DNA of 64,000 bases from Hyphomonadaceae bacterium (GTDB lineage: Bacteria; Pseudomonadota; Alphaproteobacteria; Caulobacterales; Aquidulcibacteraceae): assembly GCA_019636095.1 (NCBI GenBank), contig JAHBYF010000007.1, positions 124,001-188,000 of the forward strand, in the 5' to 3' direction. A program made the position numbers and the translations under genes. Shown piece by piece: positions 25,549 through 33,294 of this stretch; within the stretch, counting starts at the first letter, position 1; every line of letters starts with the position of its first letter. Under the pieces are notes generated by a model that worked only from the letters and a program-made list of their open reading frames with translations, had not been told where the DNA came from and made no database searches.

Positions 25549-27941
25549 ACCGCTTTCCGTTGCGCGCGATCCTGGCGGCGACGAGCGCCGTGATTGGCTG
25601 GGCTCTGGCCGCTCCTCAAGCCATGGCGACAGTCTACAGCGTCACGCAGACGAGCTATGACGAACTCGGCCGGCAGGAATGCGTCGCCGTGCGCATGAAT
25701 CCGGCCGTGTTCGGGTCGCTGCCGAGCGATGCATGCACATTGGGGACGGAAGGAAGCGACGGGCCCGACCGCATCGTGCGCAACACCTATGACGATGCAA
25801 GCCAGCTCACTCTGATCGAACGCTCCGTCGGCACGCCGTTCGAGCAGGACTATGCGCGCTATACATATGGCCAGAATGGCGAACGACTGACCGTCACCGA
25901 CGCCAACACCAATCGGTCAGCCTATGTCTATGATGGGCATATGCGCCTCTGCCGGCTCTATTTCCCCGTTACCGCGATCGGACAAAACCAAGCCAATACG
26001 GGCGGTATCGCCGAAGGCGCGCTCACTTGCTCAAGCGGGGGCTCAAATCCCGACTATGAGGGCTACACATACGACCTCAATGGCAACCGTTTGAGCTTGA
26101 GACTGCGCAGCGCCAACAGTGAACCCACCAACAACACGATCAGCTACACATACGATCTGCTGAATCGCGAAACGTTGAAGGACATGCCCGGCGGCGCGAG
26201 CGCGGACGTCTACTCCGCTTACGACGCCTTCGGCCGTCGAACCTATGCGCACTTCGGCAGCGCCGGCGGACAGGGCGTCGACTATGTGTATGACGAGCTC
26301 GGGCGCTTAGAGAGCGAGACCTCGTACAGCCGGCAGATGAGCTATGTGTATGATCTGGCGTCTAACCGTACGCGGGTGACCTGGCCCGACACGCTCTACA
26401 TCCAGTACACTTACGACGCGGCCAATCGCATGCGCGAGGTGCGCGAGAACGGCGCGACGTCCGGCGCTGGCCTCTTGGCCGTCTATGCCTACGACAATAT
26501 CGGCCGCCGCGTTTCGATCACGCGCAGTGGCGGGGCAGGCGCCGTCACCACATACGATTGGGACGGCGTCTCACGGCTTGAGGCGCTTGAGCAGGACCTG
26601 CCCAGCCCGTCGACCAATGACGTGAATATCGACTTCACCTACAACCCTGCCAGTCAGGTGCTCTCGCGCACGTGGTCGACGAATGACTACAACTACACGC
26701 CGCCCGTGGTGAACCGCAATTATGTGGGCGACGGCTTAAACCGTTATGCCAGCGTATCAGGCACATCTTACACCTACGACCTGCGCGGCAATCTCACCGG
26801 CGATGGCGCGCGCAATTTCTGCTATGACCTAGAAAATCATCTGGTGGGCGCCGCGGCCGCGCCCACCAACCCCTGCTCGACGCCGAGCATGCTGTTGCTT
26901 TCATACGATCCGCTTGGGCGCTTGCGCGAGACAAGCGCGGCGAGCGTCACCACGACCTTTCTCTATGATGGCGATCGTCTTGTCGCCGAGTATGATGGCT
27001 CAACCCTGCTGCGCCGCTATGTGCATGGCGCGGGAGTAGATGAGCCGCTAGTCTGGTACCAAGGCGCCACCACAAGCGATCGCCGCTATCTGATCACAGA
27101 CCATCAAGGCACCATCATCGCCTCTGATGGATCGGCGACGCAGATCTATGCTTACAGCCCCTATGGCGAACCCAGCGCTTGGAACAGCACGTCCACGCCG
27201 TTCTCGCGCTTTCGCTATACCGGCCAGATCACGCTCGATGCGAACCTACAAACACCGTCACCCGTGCAGCTCTACCATTACAAGGCGCGCGCCTATGATC
27301 CAGTGTTGGGACGGTTCCTGCAAACTGATCCCGTGGGGTATCGCGATGACCTCAATTTGTACGCCTACGTAAGAAATGATCCGCTCAACCACACTGATCC
27401 GACTGGGTTGTGGACGTGCAGCGGATCGCAGCGCCAGTGCAATCAGATCGCACGGTACGTTGATCGCGTTAGACAAGCAGCGCGCGCTGCGCCGCGTGGG
27501 TCGGAGCAGCGGGCAAGGCTAACCGCGGTCTCCAACTTTCTTGGTCGCCGCGGCGAGCGAAATGGAGTCGCCATCAGAAGCGGCACGCTTGAGCAAGGCT
27601 CGCTCGGCTCCACTGACAACACGCGGGGGCGGGTCAGCATCACGCTTGATCTCGGCCAGATAGATCGTCGATCCCAAGAACGAGGCCCGGGACTTCCCGG
27701 GGCCGACATCGGCGCGGGGACGGTGGCGCACGAAGGTAAGCATGGCATCGACCGCAGAGAATCAGGCGCGCCCCAAACCCGCGCTGAACGTCTCGATCGA
27801 GAGCGGGCGGGCTATCGCGTCGAGACCGACGTGTACAGAGCGACTGGCAGGTGGGGGCCGAACATCTCTTCTGACTTTGACGAAGCGTACATCGAGGCCG
27901 GGGCTCAAGAGTCTGTGAGAAGGGCGGAGGATGACGAATGA
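25545..27941 (+). CDS. Rhs core protein, exported C-terminal half with HExxH toxin tip
   Basis: The 798-residue protein begins with its own signal peptide (ending PQAMAT), then YD repeats (TSYDELGRQECV, YVYDELGRLESE). The Rhs core follows near residues 580-625, with [19 protein letters not shown] and NDPLNHTDPTG, after which variable tips normally begin. The tip, about 170 residues, has an HEGKH sequence at 729-733 that fits the HExxH zinc-protease motif; downstream glutamates (FDEAYIEAG) could be the third ligand. It is therefore probably a metallopeptidase effector delivered by the Rhs shell. The stop overlaps a lipoprotein gene in ATGA, the usual position of an immunity gene. The target is unknown. 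Confidence 0.85.
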   Translation: MNRFPLRAILAATSAVIGWALAAPQAMATVYSVTQTSYDELGRQECVAVRMNPAVFGSLPSDACTLGTEGSDGPDRIVRNTYDDASQLTLIERSVGTPFEQDYARYTYGQNGERLTVTDANTNRSAYVYDGHMRLCRLYFPVTAIGQNQANTGGIAEGALTCSSGGSNPDYEGYTYDLNGNRLSLRLRSANSEPTNNTISYTYDLLNRETLKDMPGGASADVYSAYDAFGRRTYAHFGSAGGQGVDYVYDELGRLESETSYSRQMSYVYDLASNRTRVTWPDTLYIQYTYDAANRMREVRENGATSGAGLLAVYAYDNIGRRVSITRSGGAGAVTTYDWDGVSRLEALEQDLPSPSTNDVNIDFTYNPASQVLSRTWSTNDYNYTPPVVNRNYVGDGLNRYASVSGTSYTYDLRGNLTGDGARNFCYDLENHLVGAAAAPTNPCSTPSMLLLSYDPLGRLRETSAASVTTTFLYDGDRLVAEYDGSTLLRRYVHGAGVDEPLVWYQGATTSDRRYLITDHQGTIIASDGSATQIYAYSPYGEPSAWNSTSTPFSRFRYTGQITLDANLQTPSPVQLYHYKARAYDPVLGRFLQTDPVGYRDDLNLYAYVRNDPLNHTDPTGLWTCSGSQRQCNQIARYVDRVRQAARAAPRGSEQRARLTAVSNFLGRRGERNGVAIRSGTLEQGSLGSTDNTRGRVSITLDLGQIDRRSQERGPGLPGADIGAGTVAHEGKHGIDRRESGAPQTRAERLDRERAGYRVETDVYRATGRWGPNISSDFDEAYIEAGAQESVRRAEDDE
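27315..27334. repeat. Rhs core-tip junction repeat, copy 1 (in the intact gene)
   Basis: TTCCTGCAAACTGATCCCGT encodes the core FLQTDPV just before the variable tip. Identical 20-base copies start the displaced tips at 31057 and 32104. The identity allows tip exchange by homologous recombination. Confidence 0.8.
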
Positions 27942-28384
27942 AGGATCGTCGCTTGTCCACATTATATATTCTCGCCGCGTTCATTGCCCTTTTCGGATGC
28001 GCCGGGCCTCAAGCGACTTCGATTTGCGACATTGTCCGTGAAAGGGATGTGTTCATTGGCGAGCGCGTACGCATTCAGGCGGATGGCGTTTTCACCCGCC
28101 ATGGCGCGTATTTGCGCGACTCCAGGTGCCCAGATTTTGAGGTCGTTTGGGATGAGTCAGAGGCATTTAAGCGCTCAGAGCAGGCAGACGATTTATCTTC
28201 CGCTGCATTTAGAGAGCAGTTTGGTGAGTTTCGCGACATTCGTGTGGATGTCATTGGCCGAGTTGCAGCGGGAGCTGGCGACAGTAGGTTGGTATTGGTC
28301 GTCGAACGGTTGTTCGGTGCGCAGCCTGTTGAGGGAACTTCTCGGCAACCAGCGCCAACGGTTACCGAAGGAGCGCGCCCTTAG
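27938..28384 (+). CDS. Small lipoprotein, candidate immunity to the adjacent Rhs tip
   Basis: The 148-residue protein has a lipoprotein signal with the lipobox LFGC (Cys near residue 22), so it is membrane-anchored in the periplasm. The mature part is short and beta-rich (IGERVRIQADGVF, RVAAGAGDSRLVLVVERLFG), ending in a Pro/Thr-rich tail. It overlaps the Rhs toxin gene by 4 bases (ATGA). Toxin and immunity genes are usually placed this way, so I infer that it neutralises the HEGKH tip in the periplasm. I do not recognise the family, and a stand-alone lipoprotein remains possible. Confidence 0.65.
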   Translation: MKDRRLSTLYILAAFIALFGCAGPQATSICDIVRERDVFIGERVRIQADGVFTRHGAYLRDSRCPDFEVVWDESEAFKRSEQADDLSSAAFREQFGEFRDIRVDVIGRVAAGAGDSRLVLVVERLFGAQPVEGTSRQPAPTVTEGARP

Positions 28385-28389
28385 TCAGG

Positions 28390-28956
28390 ATGTTACGCTC
28401 GTCCGCGGTTCGCTTTGAGATCATCGCGGTGTGGCGGCGAATAACACCAGTGAGCCCCGCCGCCGCCCTCCGGAACGCACCTCCAGCGCACCCCGTGCGC
28501 GGGCCGAATCGTGGTTCTGGCGGGGGAGGTTTTCTCAATTTCAACTTCTCCGAAGGGACCGTGACTTGGGGTACTTACACGACAGATCGTGAGGTAGGGG
28601 GTGCCGACGCCGGCGTCAGCGGCGTGCTTTCCGTGACCGGCGGCAACGTCAGCGATTTTGCGGGTGACTCCACGACCGTCGAGGCAAATGCGAAGTTTGG
28701 GGTAGGGGCGACGCTTGAGGGCGTAATCACATCGTCGGGAGCGCCTACCGCAAGTGTCGAGTATGGACTGGGTATCCCTGGCTTGTCTGCGGGGGTCACG
28801 ACCACCACCATTGAGCAGTCCGGATCGATCAATGTTCCGGAGGTTCGCGATCAAGTAATCCAACAGGCGACCGAGGCGGCAGAGCAAGCATCCGAGTTCG
28901 TTCGAACGCTACCAGAACGAATTCGCGAAAGCCTGAATCTGCCACGTTCTCGCTAA
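28390..28956 (+). CDS. Hypothetical protein, probable displaced Rhs tip
   Basis: This 188-residue frame begins 5 bases after the lipoprotein stop. The first 45 residues (Pro/Arg-rich) look poorly coding. From about residue 48 it reads as a glycine- and threonine-rich beta segment (FLNFNFSEGTVTWGTYTTD, then ANAKFGVGATLEG) and ends in an amphipathic helix (QQATEAAEQASEFVRTLPERI). No Rhs core junction is present, so its original start may be lost. Position and style suggest a tip left behind when the adjacent tip was exchanged. The next gene is a 55-residue membrane protein that could be its immunity partner. Function is unknown. Confidence 0.5.
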   Translation: MLRSSAVRFEIIAVWRRITPVSPAAALRNAPPAHPVRGPNRGSGGGGFLNFNFSEGTVTWGTYTTDREVGGADAGVSGVLSVTGGNVSDFAGDSTTVEANAKFGVGATLEGVITSSGAPTASVEYGLGIPGLSAGVTTTTIEQSGSINVPEVRDQVIQQATEAAEQASEFVRTLPERIRESLNLPRSR

Positions 28957-28966
28957 GGAAGGTTAC

Positions 28967-29134
28967 ATGCGCCAGCAAGCGGCCCTGATTACTGCTGTGC
29001 TATGGACGATTGTCGCGATGATTGTGGTGGGCGTTGTCGGCGAGTTGATAGGCGCTCCGTGGTTGCTTCTCATTGTGCCGGTCGTCGCATTTTTTGCTAT
29101 CCGCGATTACCTTTCGAAGCCATGGAACAGATGA
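28967..29134 (+). CDS. Small two-helix membrane protein, candidate immunity protein
   Basis: This 55-residue gene has a strong ribosome-binding site (AAGGAAGG, 5 bases before the ATG). The protein has two hydrophobic segments, ALITAVLWTIVAMIVVGVVG and PWLLLIVPVVAFFAI, joined by the short loop ELIGA, and a basic C-terminus (RDYLSKPWNR). It begins 10 bases after the putative displaced Rhs tip. Small two-segment membrane proteins often serve as immunity proteins for envelope-acting toxins, so that role is inferred. It is below the size that automatic gene calls usually trust, but the ribosome-binding site and clean hydrophobic pattern support it. Confidence 0.6.
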   Translation: MRQQAALITAVLWTIVAMIVVGVVGELIGAPWLLLIVPVVAFFAIRDYLSKPWNR

Positions 29135-29254
29135 CATCCAATGACGCTGAAAACAGAAGCAGCGTGTAAGGCAACAAAGAGCGCGACACACTCGACAGAT
29201 TCCCAGGCGCGGCAAGGCCGGACGGTGCGCGCGTCGTCTGCGGCCCTCCTCGAG

Positions 29255-30397
29255 TCAAACTGTGTCTGAGCACACAGGGAGGGAGGCGCGGGGGTGCGTG
29301 GCGGCGTGCACCGCTGCGAGCTTTGCGATGCTCACATGAGTGTAGATTTGTGTAGTGTGCAGGCTCTCATGGCCCAGCATTGCCTGGATGAAGCGAATGT
29401 CGGCGCCGTTCTCGAGCATGTGCGTAGCGGCGGCGTGCCGGAATAGGTGACACGATCCGCGCTTGCCGATATGAGCCGCCGAGACGCAAGCGCTGATCCG
29501 CTCGGTGAGCTTTGTAGGCCGTAGCGGCCTGCCTCGCGCATTGAGGAATAGTTCTGGATGTTCCCGGCCATTTGAGAGTCGAGGTCGTGACCGATTGAAG
29601 TAGGCCGCAATCCACCAGAGGGCCCGTTTGCCGGTCGGCACAAGGCGGTCTCTTCCGCCCTTGCCCTTGCGCACGACGATCAGTTGACGAGCGTAATCGA
29701 TGTCGAAGAGCCGTAAGCGGGTAAGCTCAGTTCGGCGTATGCCCGTGGCGTAGAAGGTCTCCAAGATTGCCCGGTCGCGCAGGCCGAGTGGTTTGCTTAC
29801 GTCCGGGATTGCTAGAACGGCGTCGATCTCCGAAGTGCTTAGTATCGTTGAGGGCAGGCGCCTTTCACCGCGCGGCAATTCCAGCTCAGCCGCGGGGTTT
29901 TGGGCAAGGACGCCCTCGCGGGCGAGCCACTTGAAGAACGAACGGATGGCGACTAGTCGAACCAGCTGTGTTCGAAACGTTAGAGGTTCGCCGTTTGACT
30001 TGCGATGCTCAAACAAATGCAGCTGATAACGCTCAAGCAGCAATCGATCGACTTGTCGGGCTTCTCTTACCCCGGAAGCGCCAGCCCAGGCCAAGAAGCC
30101 GGAGATTGTCCTGTGGCGGGTGTCGATTGTGGAGGGAGCAAAGTTCCGCGCAGCCATGAATGTGCAAAATCGGGATAACTCGGCACTGATGTGCGGTGCG
30201 GCTTCCAGCGCAGGTCCAGTCGGCTCGTTTGAGTCACCGACGAGTTCAGGAGGAAAGTGGGGCGTCAATGCACGGCTCAGATGCGCTTGCTCGTTGTTGG
30301 GAATAGCGCATACTTGAACGCTGGCGCCGTTCGCCTGAAAAGAACCGGGCTGCCAGCCGGTGATCCTGAGGCCGGCGCCTCTTGCCTCGTCATACAA
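29255..30397 (-). CDS. Tyrosine recombinase, XerC/XerD-like
   Basis: The protein has a SAM-like N-terminal domain (SRFCTFMAARNFAPSTIDTRHRT to RSFFKWLAREG) and a full catalytic domain. The latter has the first Arg in TGIRRTEL, a Lys region VVRKGKGGRDRLVPT, the HLFRHAAATHML box, GHESLHTTQIYTH and the nucleophile Tyr in IYTHV. The start is uncertain: I chose the TTG at 30397, because the DNA beyond it belongs to the opposite-strand HigB gene, and an ATG at 30157 would cut the N-terminal domain. It is divergent from higBA and lies between displaced Rhs tips, so it may have carried the HigBA module in, or may promote rearrangement of this array. No target site is visible. Confidence 0.82.
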   Translation of the reverse strand: MYDEARGAGLRITGWQPGSFQANGASVQVCAIPNNEQAHLSRALTPHFPPELVGDSNEPTGPALEAAPHISAELSRFCTFMAARNFAPSTIDTRHRTISGFLAWAGASGVREARQVDRLLLERYQLHLFEHRKSNGEPLTFRTQLVRLVAIRSFFKWLAREGVLAQNPAAELELPRGERRLPSTILSTSEIDAVLAIPDVSKPLGLRDRAILETFYATGIRRTELTRLRLFDIDYARQLIVVRKGKGGRDRLVPTGKRALWWIAAYFNRSRPRLSNGREHPELFLNARGRPLRPTKLTERISACVSAAHIGKRGSCHLFRHAAATHMLENGADIRFIQAMLGHESLHTTQIYTHVSIAKLAAVHAATHPRASLPVCSDTV

Positions 30398-30407
30398 AAT
30401 ATTGTAT
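30392..30407. promoter_or_regulatory. Inverted repeat in the higBA promoter
   Basis: ATACAA and TTGTAT flank a 4-base AATA centre 14 bases before the HigB start. The patch is AT-rich among GC-rich neighbours and suits a promoter -10 region overlapped by a HigA operator. Confidence 0.55.
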
Positions 30408-30420
30408 ATAGACCGGACCG

Positions 30421-30759
30421 ATGGCGCGCGATCCGAAGCCTGTCGAATTTCGGGCAACGTCGCTCGACGATCTACGCGCGTTCCCAGACGACGCGCGCCG
30501 AATGGTTGGGTTTCAGCTCGACCGTGTCCAGCACGGTGAAGAGCCGCTGGACTGGAAGCCCATGCAGTCTGTCGGACGAGGTGTTCGCGAGATCCGCGTT
30601 CGCGGCGCCGATGGCGCATTTCGCGTGATCTATATCGCCAGCTTGGGCGATGCGATTTATGTGCTGCACTGTTTTCAGAAGACGTCACAGCGTACTGCAA
30701 GAGAGGATATTGCGTTAGCGGTTCGCCGCTACAAGCGTTTGGTTGAGGATTTGAGATGA
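30421..30759 (+). CDS. higB: HigB/RelE-type toxin (phage Gp49-like)
   Basis: The 112-residue protein matches the Gp49-like branch of RelE/HigB toxins: DDLRAFPDDARRMVGFQLDRVQ, the central REIRVRGADGAFRVIYIA strands, and VLHCFQKTSQRTAREDI near the C-terminus with the usual aromatic-Lys-Thr pattern. These toxins cleave mRNA at the ribosome. The gene overlaps the downstream HTH antitoxin gene by 4 bases (ATGA), in the toxin-first order typical of higBA. It is probably repressed by the toxin-antitoxin complex at the AT-rich inverted repeat before it. It likely helps stabilise the island. Confidence 0.9.
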   Translation: MARDPKPVEFRATSLDDLRAFPDDARRMVGFQLDRVQHGEEPLDWKPMQSVGRGVREIRVRGADGAFRVIYIASLGDAIYVLHCFQKTSQRTAREDIALAVRRYKRLVEDLR

Positions 30760-31034
30760 GCAAGAAGCGGTTCGACAGCATCTGGGACGCGATTGAAGAC
30801 TCCGCTGAAGCGGAGAACATGAAGCTCCGAGCGAAGCTCATGCGAGCAATAATTCGTCACATCGAGAAGCGAGAGTTGAGCCAGGCCGCTGCCGCCAGGT
30901 TGATGGGTGTAACACAGCCTCGTATCTCGGACCTTGTTCGAGGAAAGATCGAACTGTTCAGCGTCGATACGTTGATTACTATGGCGATCAGCGCCGGATT
31001 GCAGATTGACCTCAAGATCGCGAAAGCCGCCTAG
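30756..31034 (+). CDS. higA: HigA-type XRE antitoxin
   Basis: The 92-residue protein has an XRE helix-turn-helix in its second half: [27 protein letters not shown], followed by [15 protein letters not shown], the pattern of HigA antitoxins paired with Gp49-like toxins. It neutralises the upstream toxin and represses the shared promoter. The stop at 31032-31034 is only about 20 bases before an Rhs tip fragment. The module is therefore inserted exactly at the front of that displaced tip and has removed the tip's own start. Confidence 0.9.
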   Translation: MSKKRFDSIWDAIEDSAEAENMKLRAKLMRAIIRHIEKRELSQAAAARLMGVTQPRISDLVRGKIELFSVDTLITMAISAGLQIDLKIAKAA

Positions 31035-31054
31035 TGCGCGCGCACGCTCGGATT

Positions 31055-31692
31055 GCTTCCTGCAAACTGATCCCGTCGGGTACGCGGATCAGATGAACCT
31101 CTACGCCTATGTCGGCAATGATCCGCTGAACCAAGCCGACCCATCTGGGATGGACTCTGTGACTTGCACCGTGCGCGTTCCCCTTGAGGGAGAGGCGACC
31201 GCCACGTGCACGACGACCGAGGACGACGACGATGACGTGACGATCACCGTGACTGTCGAACGAGAGCACAGACGGCGCGACGGGAGCACCTACACGACCA
31301 CCCGAACCTCGCGGGATTGGCTTCCGGGTTGGCTGGATTGGATTCCCGGTCTGCGCGACAGCGTTGTCGAGGGTAGCGTGGAGTCTGCGACGGGGCTTCA
31401 GTTTACTGATGCGCCTCCTGCGTTGCCCGGTGCAGCAAACCAACGGTTCCAGATTACGCCGAAGATTGAGCGCCAAATGGCTCAACGTGGCTGGAGCCGG
31501 CAACAGATTCGAGAAGCAATGCACAGCGGTCGTCGGGTGCGGGCCATTAATCAAGCCAATGGCAACCCTGCAACGCGCTATGTGCACCCGAGGACTGGGC
31601 AATCCGTGGTGGTCGACAATGTGACGGGTGAGGTGATCCACGTTGGCGGTCCCGGCTTCCGCTATGGACCACAAAGTGGAGACGTTCCATGA
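31055..31692 (+). CDS. Displaced Rhs tip with colicin E5-like tRNase domain (5'-incomplete)
   Basis: The reading frame opens in the Rhs core at [19 protein letters not shown] and [11 protein letters not shown]. It passes through an acidic Thr-rich linker and ends in about 70 residues that match colicin E5-type RNases: [18 protein letters not shown], then NPATRYVHP, then [17 protein letters not shown]. Colicin E5 cleaves the anticodons of tRNAs for Tyr, His, Asn and Asp. No start codon or signal precedes the core, so this is a silent cassette unless recombined onto the Rhs gene through the shared 20-mer. An ATG at 31093 could start a short product. The stop overlaps the next gene (ATGA). Confidence 0.75.
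31057..31076. repeat. Rhs core-tip junction repeat, copy 2
   Basis: This 20-base stretch is identical to 27315-27334 and 32104-32123. It marks the start of the displaced E5-like tip. Confidence 0.8.
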
Positions 31693-31910
31693 ATGACGTG
31701 AGACAGATCTTTGTGCGACTTCTCGGCGAAGGCGTGGATGTGTGGCGTCCCGTCCAAGCTCAGCGACTCGGCGACGATTTGTACCTGGTTCTTGACCAGC
31801 AATACGATCGCGACGTGGAGCAATGGCAATTTGAGCCCGGTTCAAGAGTGCTGTGCGAGCAGATCCAGTCCGACAGCGGGCTCATTCTCGCGGCCACCAG
31901 ATCCGCATGA
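31689..31910 (+). CDS. Candidate immunity protein for the E5-like Rhs tip
   Basis: The 73-residue protein ([23 protein letters not shown], then [20 protein letters not shown]) is small, acidic and beta-rich, with no signal peptide, as expected for a cytoplasmic immunity protein against a tRNase. It overlaps the end of the E5-like tip by 4 bases (ATGA). Short proteins with the pattern RLL.EG..VWRPV often follow Rhs toxin tips, which is my recollection and not checked. Colicin E5 immunity binds the RNase by mimicking its RNA target, and acidity would fit that. Its keeping an intact frame while the tip is silent would protect against siblings. Confidence 0.65.
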   Translation: MNDVRQIFVRLLGEGVDVWRPVQAQRLGDDLYLVLDQQYDRDVEQWQFEPGSRVLCEQIQSDSGLILAATRSA

Positions 31911-32431
31911 CGAAGCGTTCGTGGCGGCGAGCGACGGCGCGGGGGCGGTGAGCGGCGCGACAATCTACGCCTACGGCCCCTATGGCGAGCCGGCCAACGA
32001 CAACTGGACCGGCGCGCGCTTTCGCGACACCGGCCAGACCACGCTAACCGAGGCCCGGCTCTATCACTACAAAGCCCGCGTCTATGATCCGGGGCTGGGG
32101 AGGTTCCTGCAAACTGATCCCGTTGGCTACGAAGACGGCCTGAACCTCTACATGTACGTCGGAAACGACCCGATGAACCGTGCTGATCCGACGGGGATGA
32201 CATGCACGGAAGAGAACGGTCAGGTGCAACGCAAGGTGGATGAGGTAATTCCAGCCGAGCGCCAGGAAAGGCCGCGCGGACGAGGTGTCGAGGCGAGCCG
32301 AGACGCTCGCGGGCCTTGAACTGATGCGCGGCGTTGCTCAAGGATGCACTCTGTATTCGGGCGTTGTGGTGACTGGACGCGTCCAGTTGCGTCAAATTTC
32401 CATAGCCGTTGATGGCCGCGAAGTTACCTAA
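31911..32431 (+). pseudogene. Displaced and decayed Rhs tip
   Basis: Straight after the immunity gene, the plus strand reads as Rhs core without a start codon: [40 protein letters not shown] and [11 protein letters not shown]. The tip that follows is short and appears frameshifted near 32260. The original frame stops at 32319, and another frame carries plausible protein ([19 protein letters not shown] to IAVDGREVT) to a TAA at 32431, beyond which sense-looking residues continue briefly. I read this as a relic tip broken by indels. The toxin type cannot be told. Confidence 0.65.
32104..32123. repeat. Rhs core-tip junction repeat, copy 3
   Basis: This 20-base stretch is identical to 27315-27334 and 31057-31076, inside the decayed tip. 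The flanking core DNA has diverged, so identity here may be kept by recombination. Confidence 0.8.
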
Positions 32432-32576
32432 GGAACGCCGTTCGACCATACTCTGCACAAGCAGAGGTGTCGTTGCGGGCGAATGGCGGATGACAGCTTC
32501 CGGCGACACCGCGCCGTGGCTGCAGGTGCTAACCGATTGACCGCTTGGAGGGGCAGGGCCGCTCGCTAGCGCAAGA

Positions 32577-33179
32577 CTAATCAGCCGGCGCGGCCGTCAT
32601 TCGGCACCATCGGGTTGGAGGCTGCTCGTTTCGAGTCGAGCGGTTGACGTATGTGGTGGACCAATCGAAACAAGTTTGATCTCCCGCGATCCAAACCCAG
32701 CGATCAATCTGCCTCCAGTCTCCATCGGTGCGCGAGATAACGATATCGCGGACGATTTCGGTTGGTGAGATGCGCTCAAGCGTCCCGACGATGGCGGCGC
32801 CACGGATGCTATGTTCAGTGAACATCACGCGATGACTGGCGGGATCATAGGCAACCAGACCTTCACCGGCGTGGCGGTCGACGCCGGCTTTTCTCTGCCA
32901 GTCTCCGAACCGCATCCATTGGCGATCGGCGCCCCACGAGAACTCCACCCAATTCTCGCTGATATTGTTTTCAGTGCGCCAGCGCCGAAGAGCATCAGGG
33001 AGCGACGTGGGGTCCGGCCGCCATGTCCCGATAAGGACTTCATACGATTGCAGGATATCGGTCTGTAGCGGATCAGCGTTCGCGTCGGCTTCTTGCGCTT
33101 TCGCGGCAACCGGAGCGATGAATAGTGCGATGGCTAGACACAAGCCCCGAAAAAATGGAGGTCCGATAGCGTCTTGCAT
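32577..33179 (-). CDS. Exported hypothetical protein, possible lipocalin-like fold
   Basis: The 200-residue protein has a signal peptide (CLAIALFIAPVAAKAQ, cut near residue 29) and a mature part with alternating strands rich in Trp (LIGTWRPD, NWVEFSW, QWMRFGDWQ, DRWVWIAGD). The start LxGTWxPD followed by a small beta barrel is typical of lipocalin-like domains, but I cannot name a family. Two Cys near the C-terminus (TCFDW and RWCRM) could form a disulfide. It stands alone on the minus strand between the Rhs remnants and a hydrolase gene. It seems to be cargo of unknown function. Confidence 0.7.
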   Translation of the reverse strand: MQDAIGPPFFRGLCLAIALFIAPVAAKAQEADANADPLQTDILQSYEVLIGTWRPDPTSLPDALRRWRTENNISENWVEFSWGADRQWMRFGDWQRKAGVDRHAGEGLVAYDPASHRVMFTEHSIRGAAIVGTLERISPTEIVRDIVISRTDGDWRQIDRWVWIAGDQTCFDWSTTYVNRSTRNEQPPTRWCRMTAAPAD

Positions 33180-33294
33180 ATTTCACACCTTGGCTGTGCC
33201 AACAATTCAACCTACGGGCCGAAGCGAGCGCCGACAACCTGACCGGGCCCCTTTCGGCGATTCGTGAGCCGTTGCGATGCAACAGCTCACTGAT

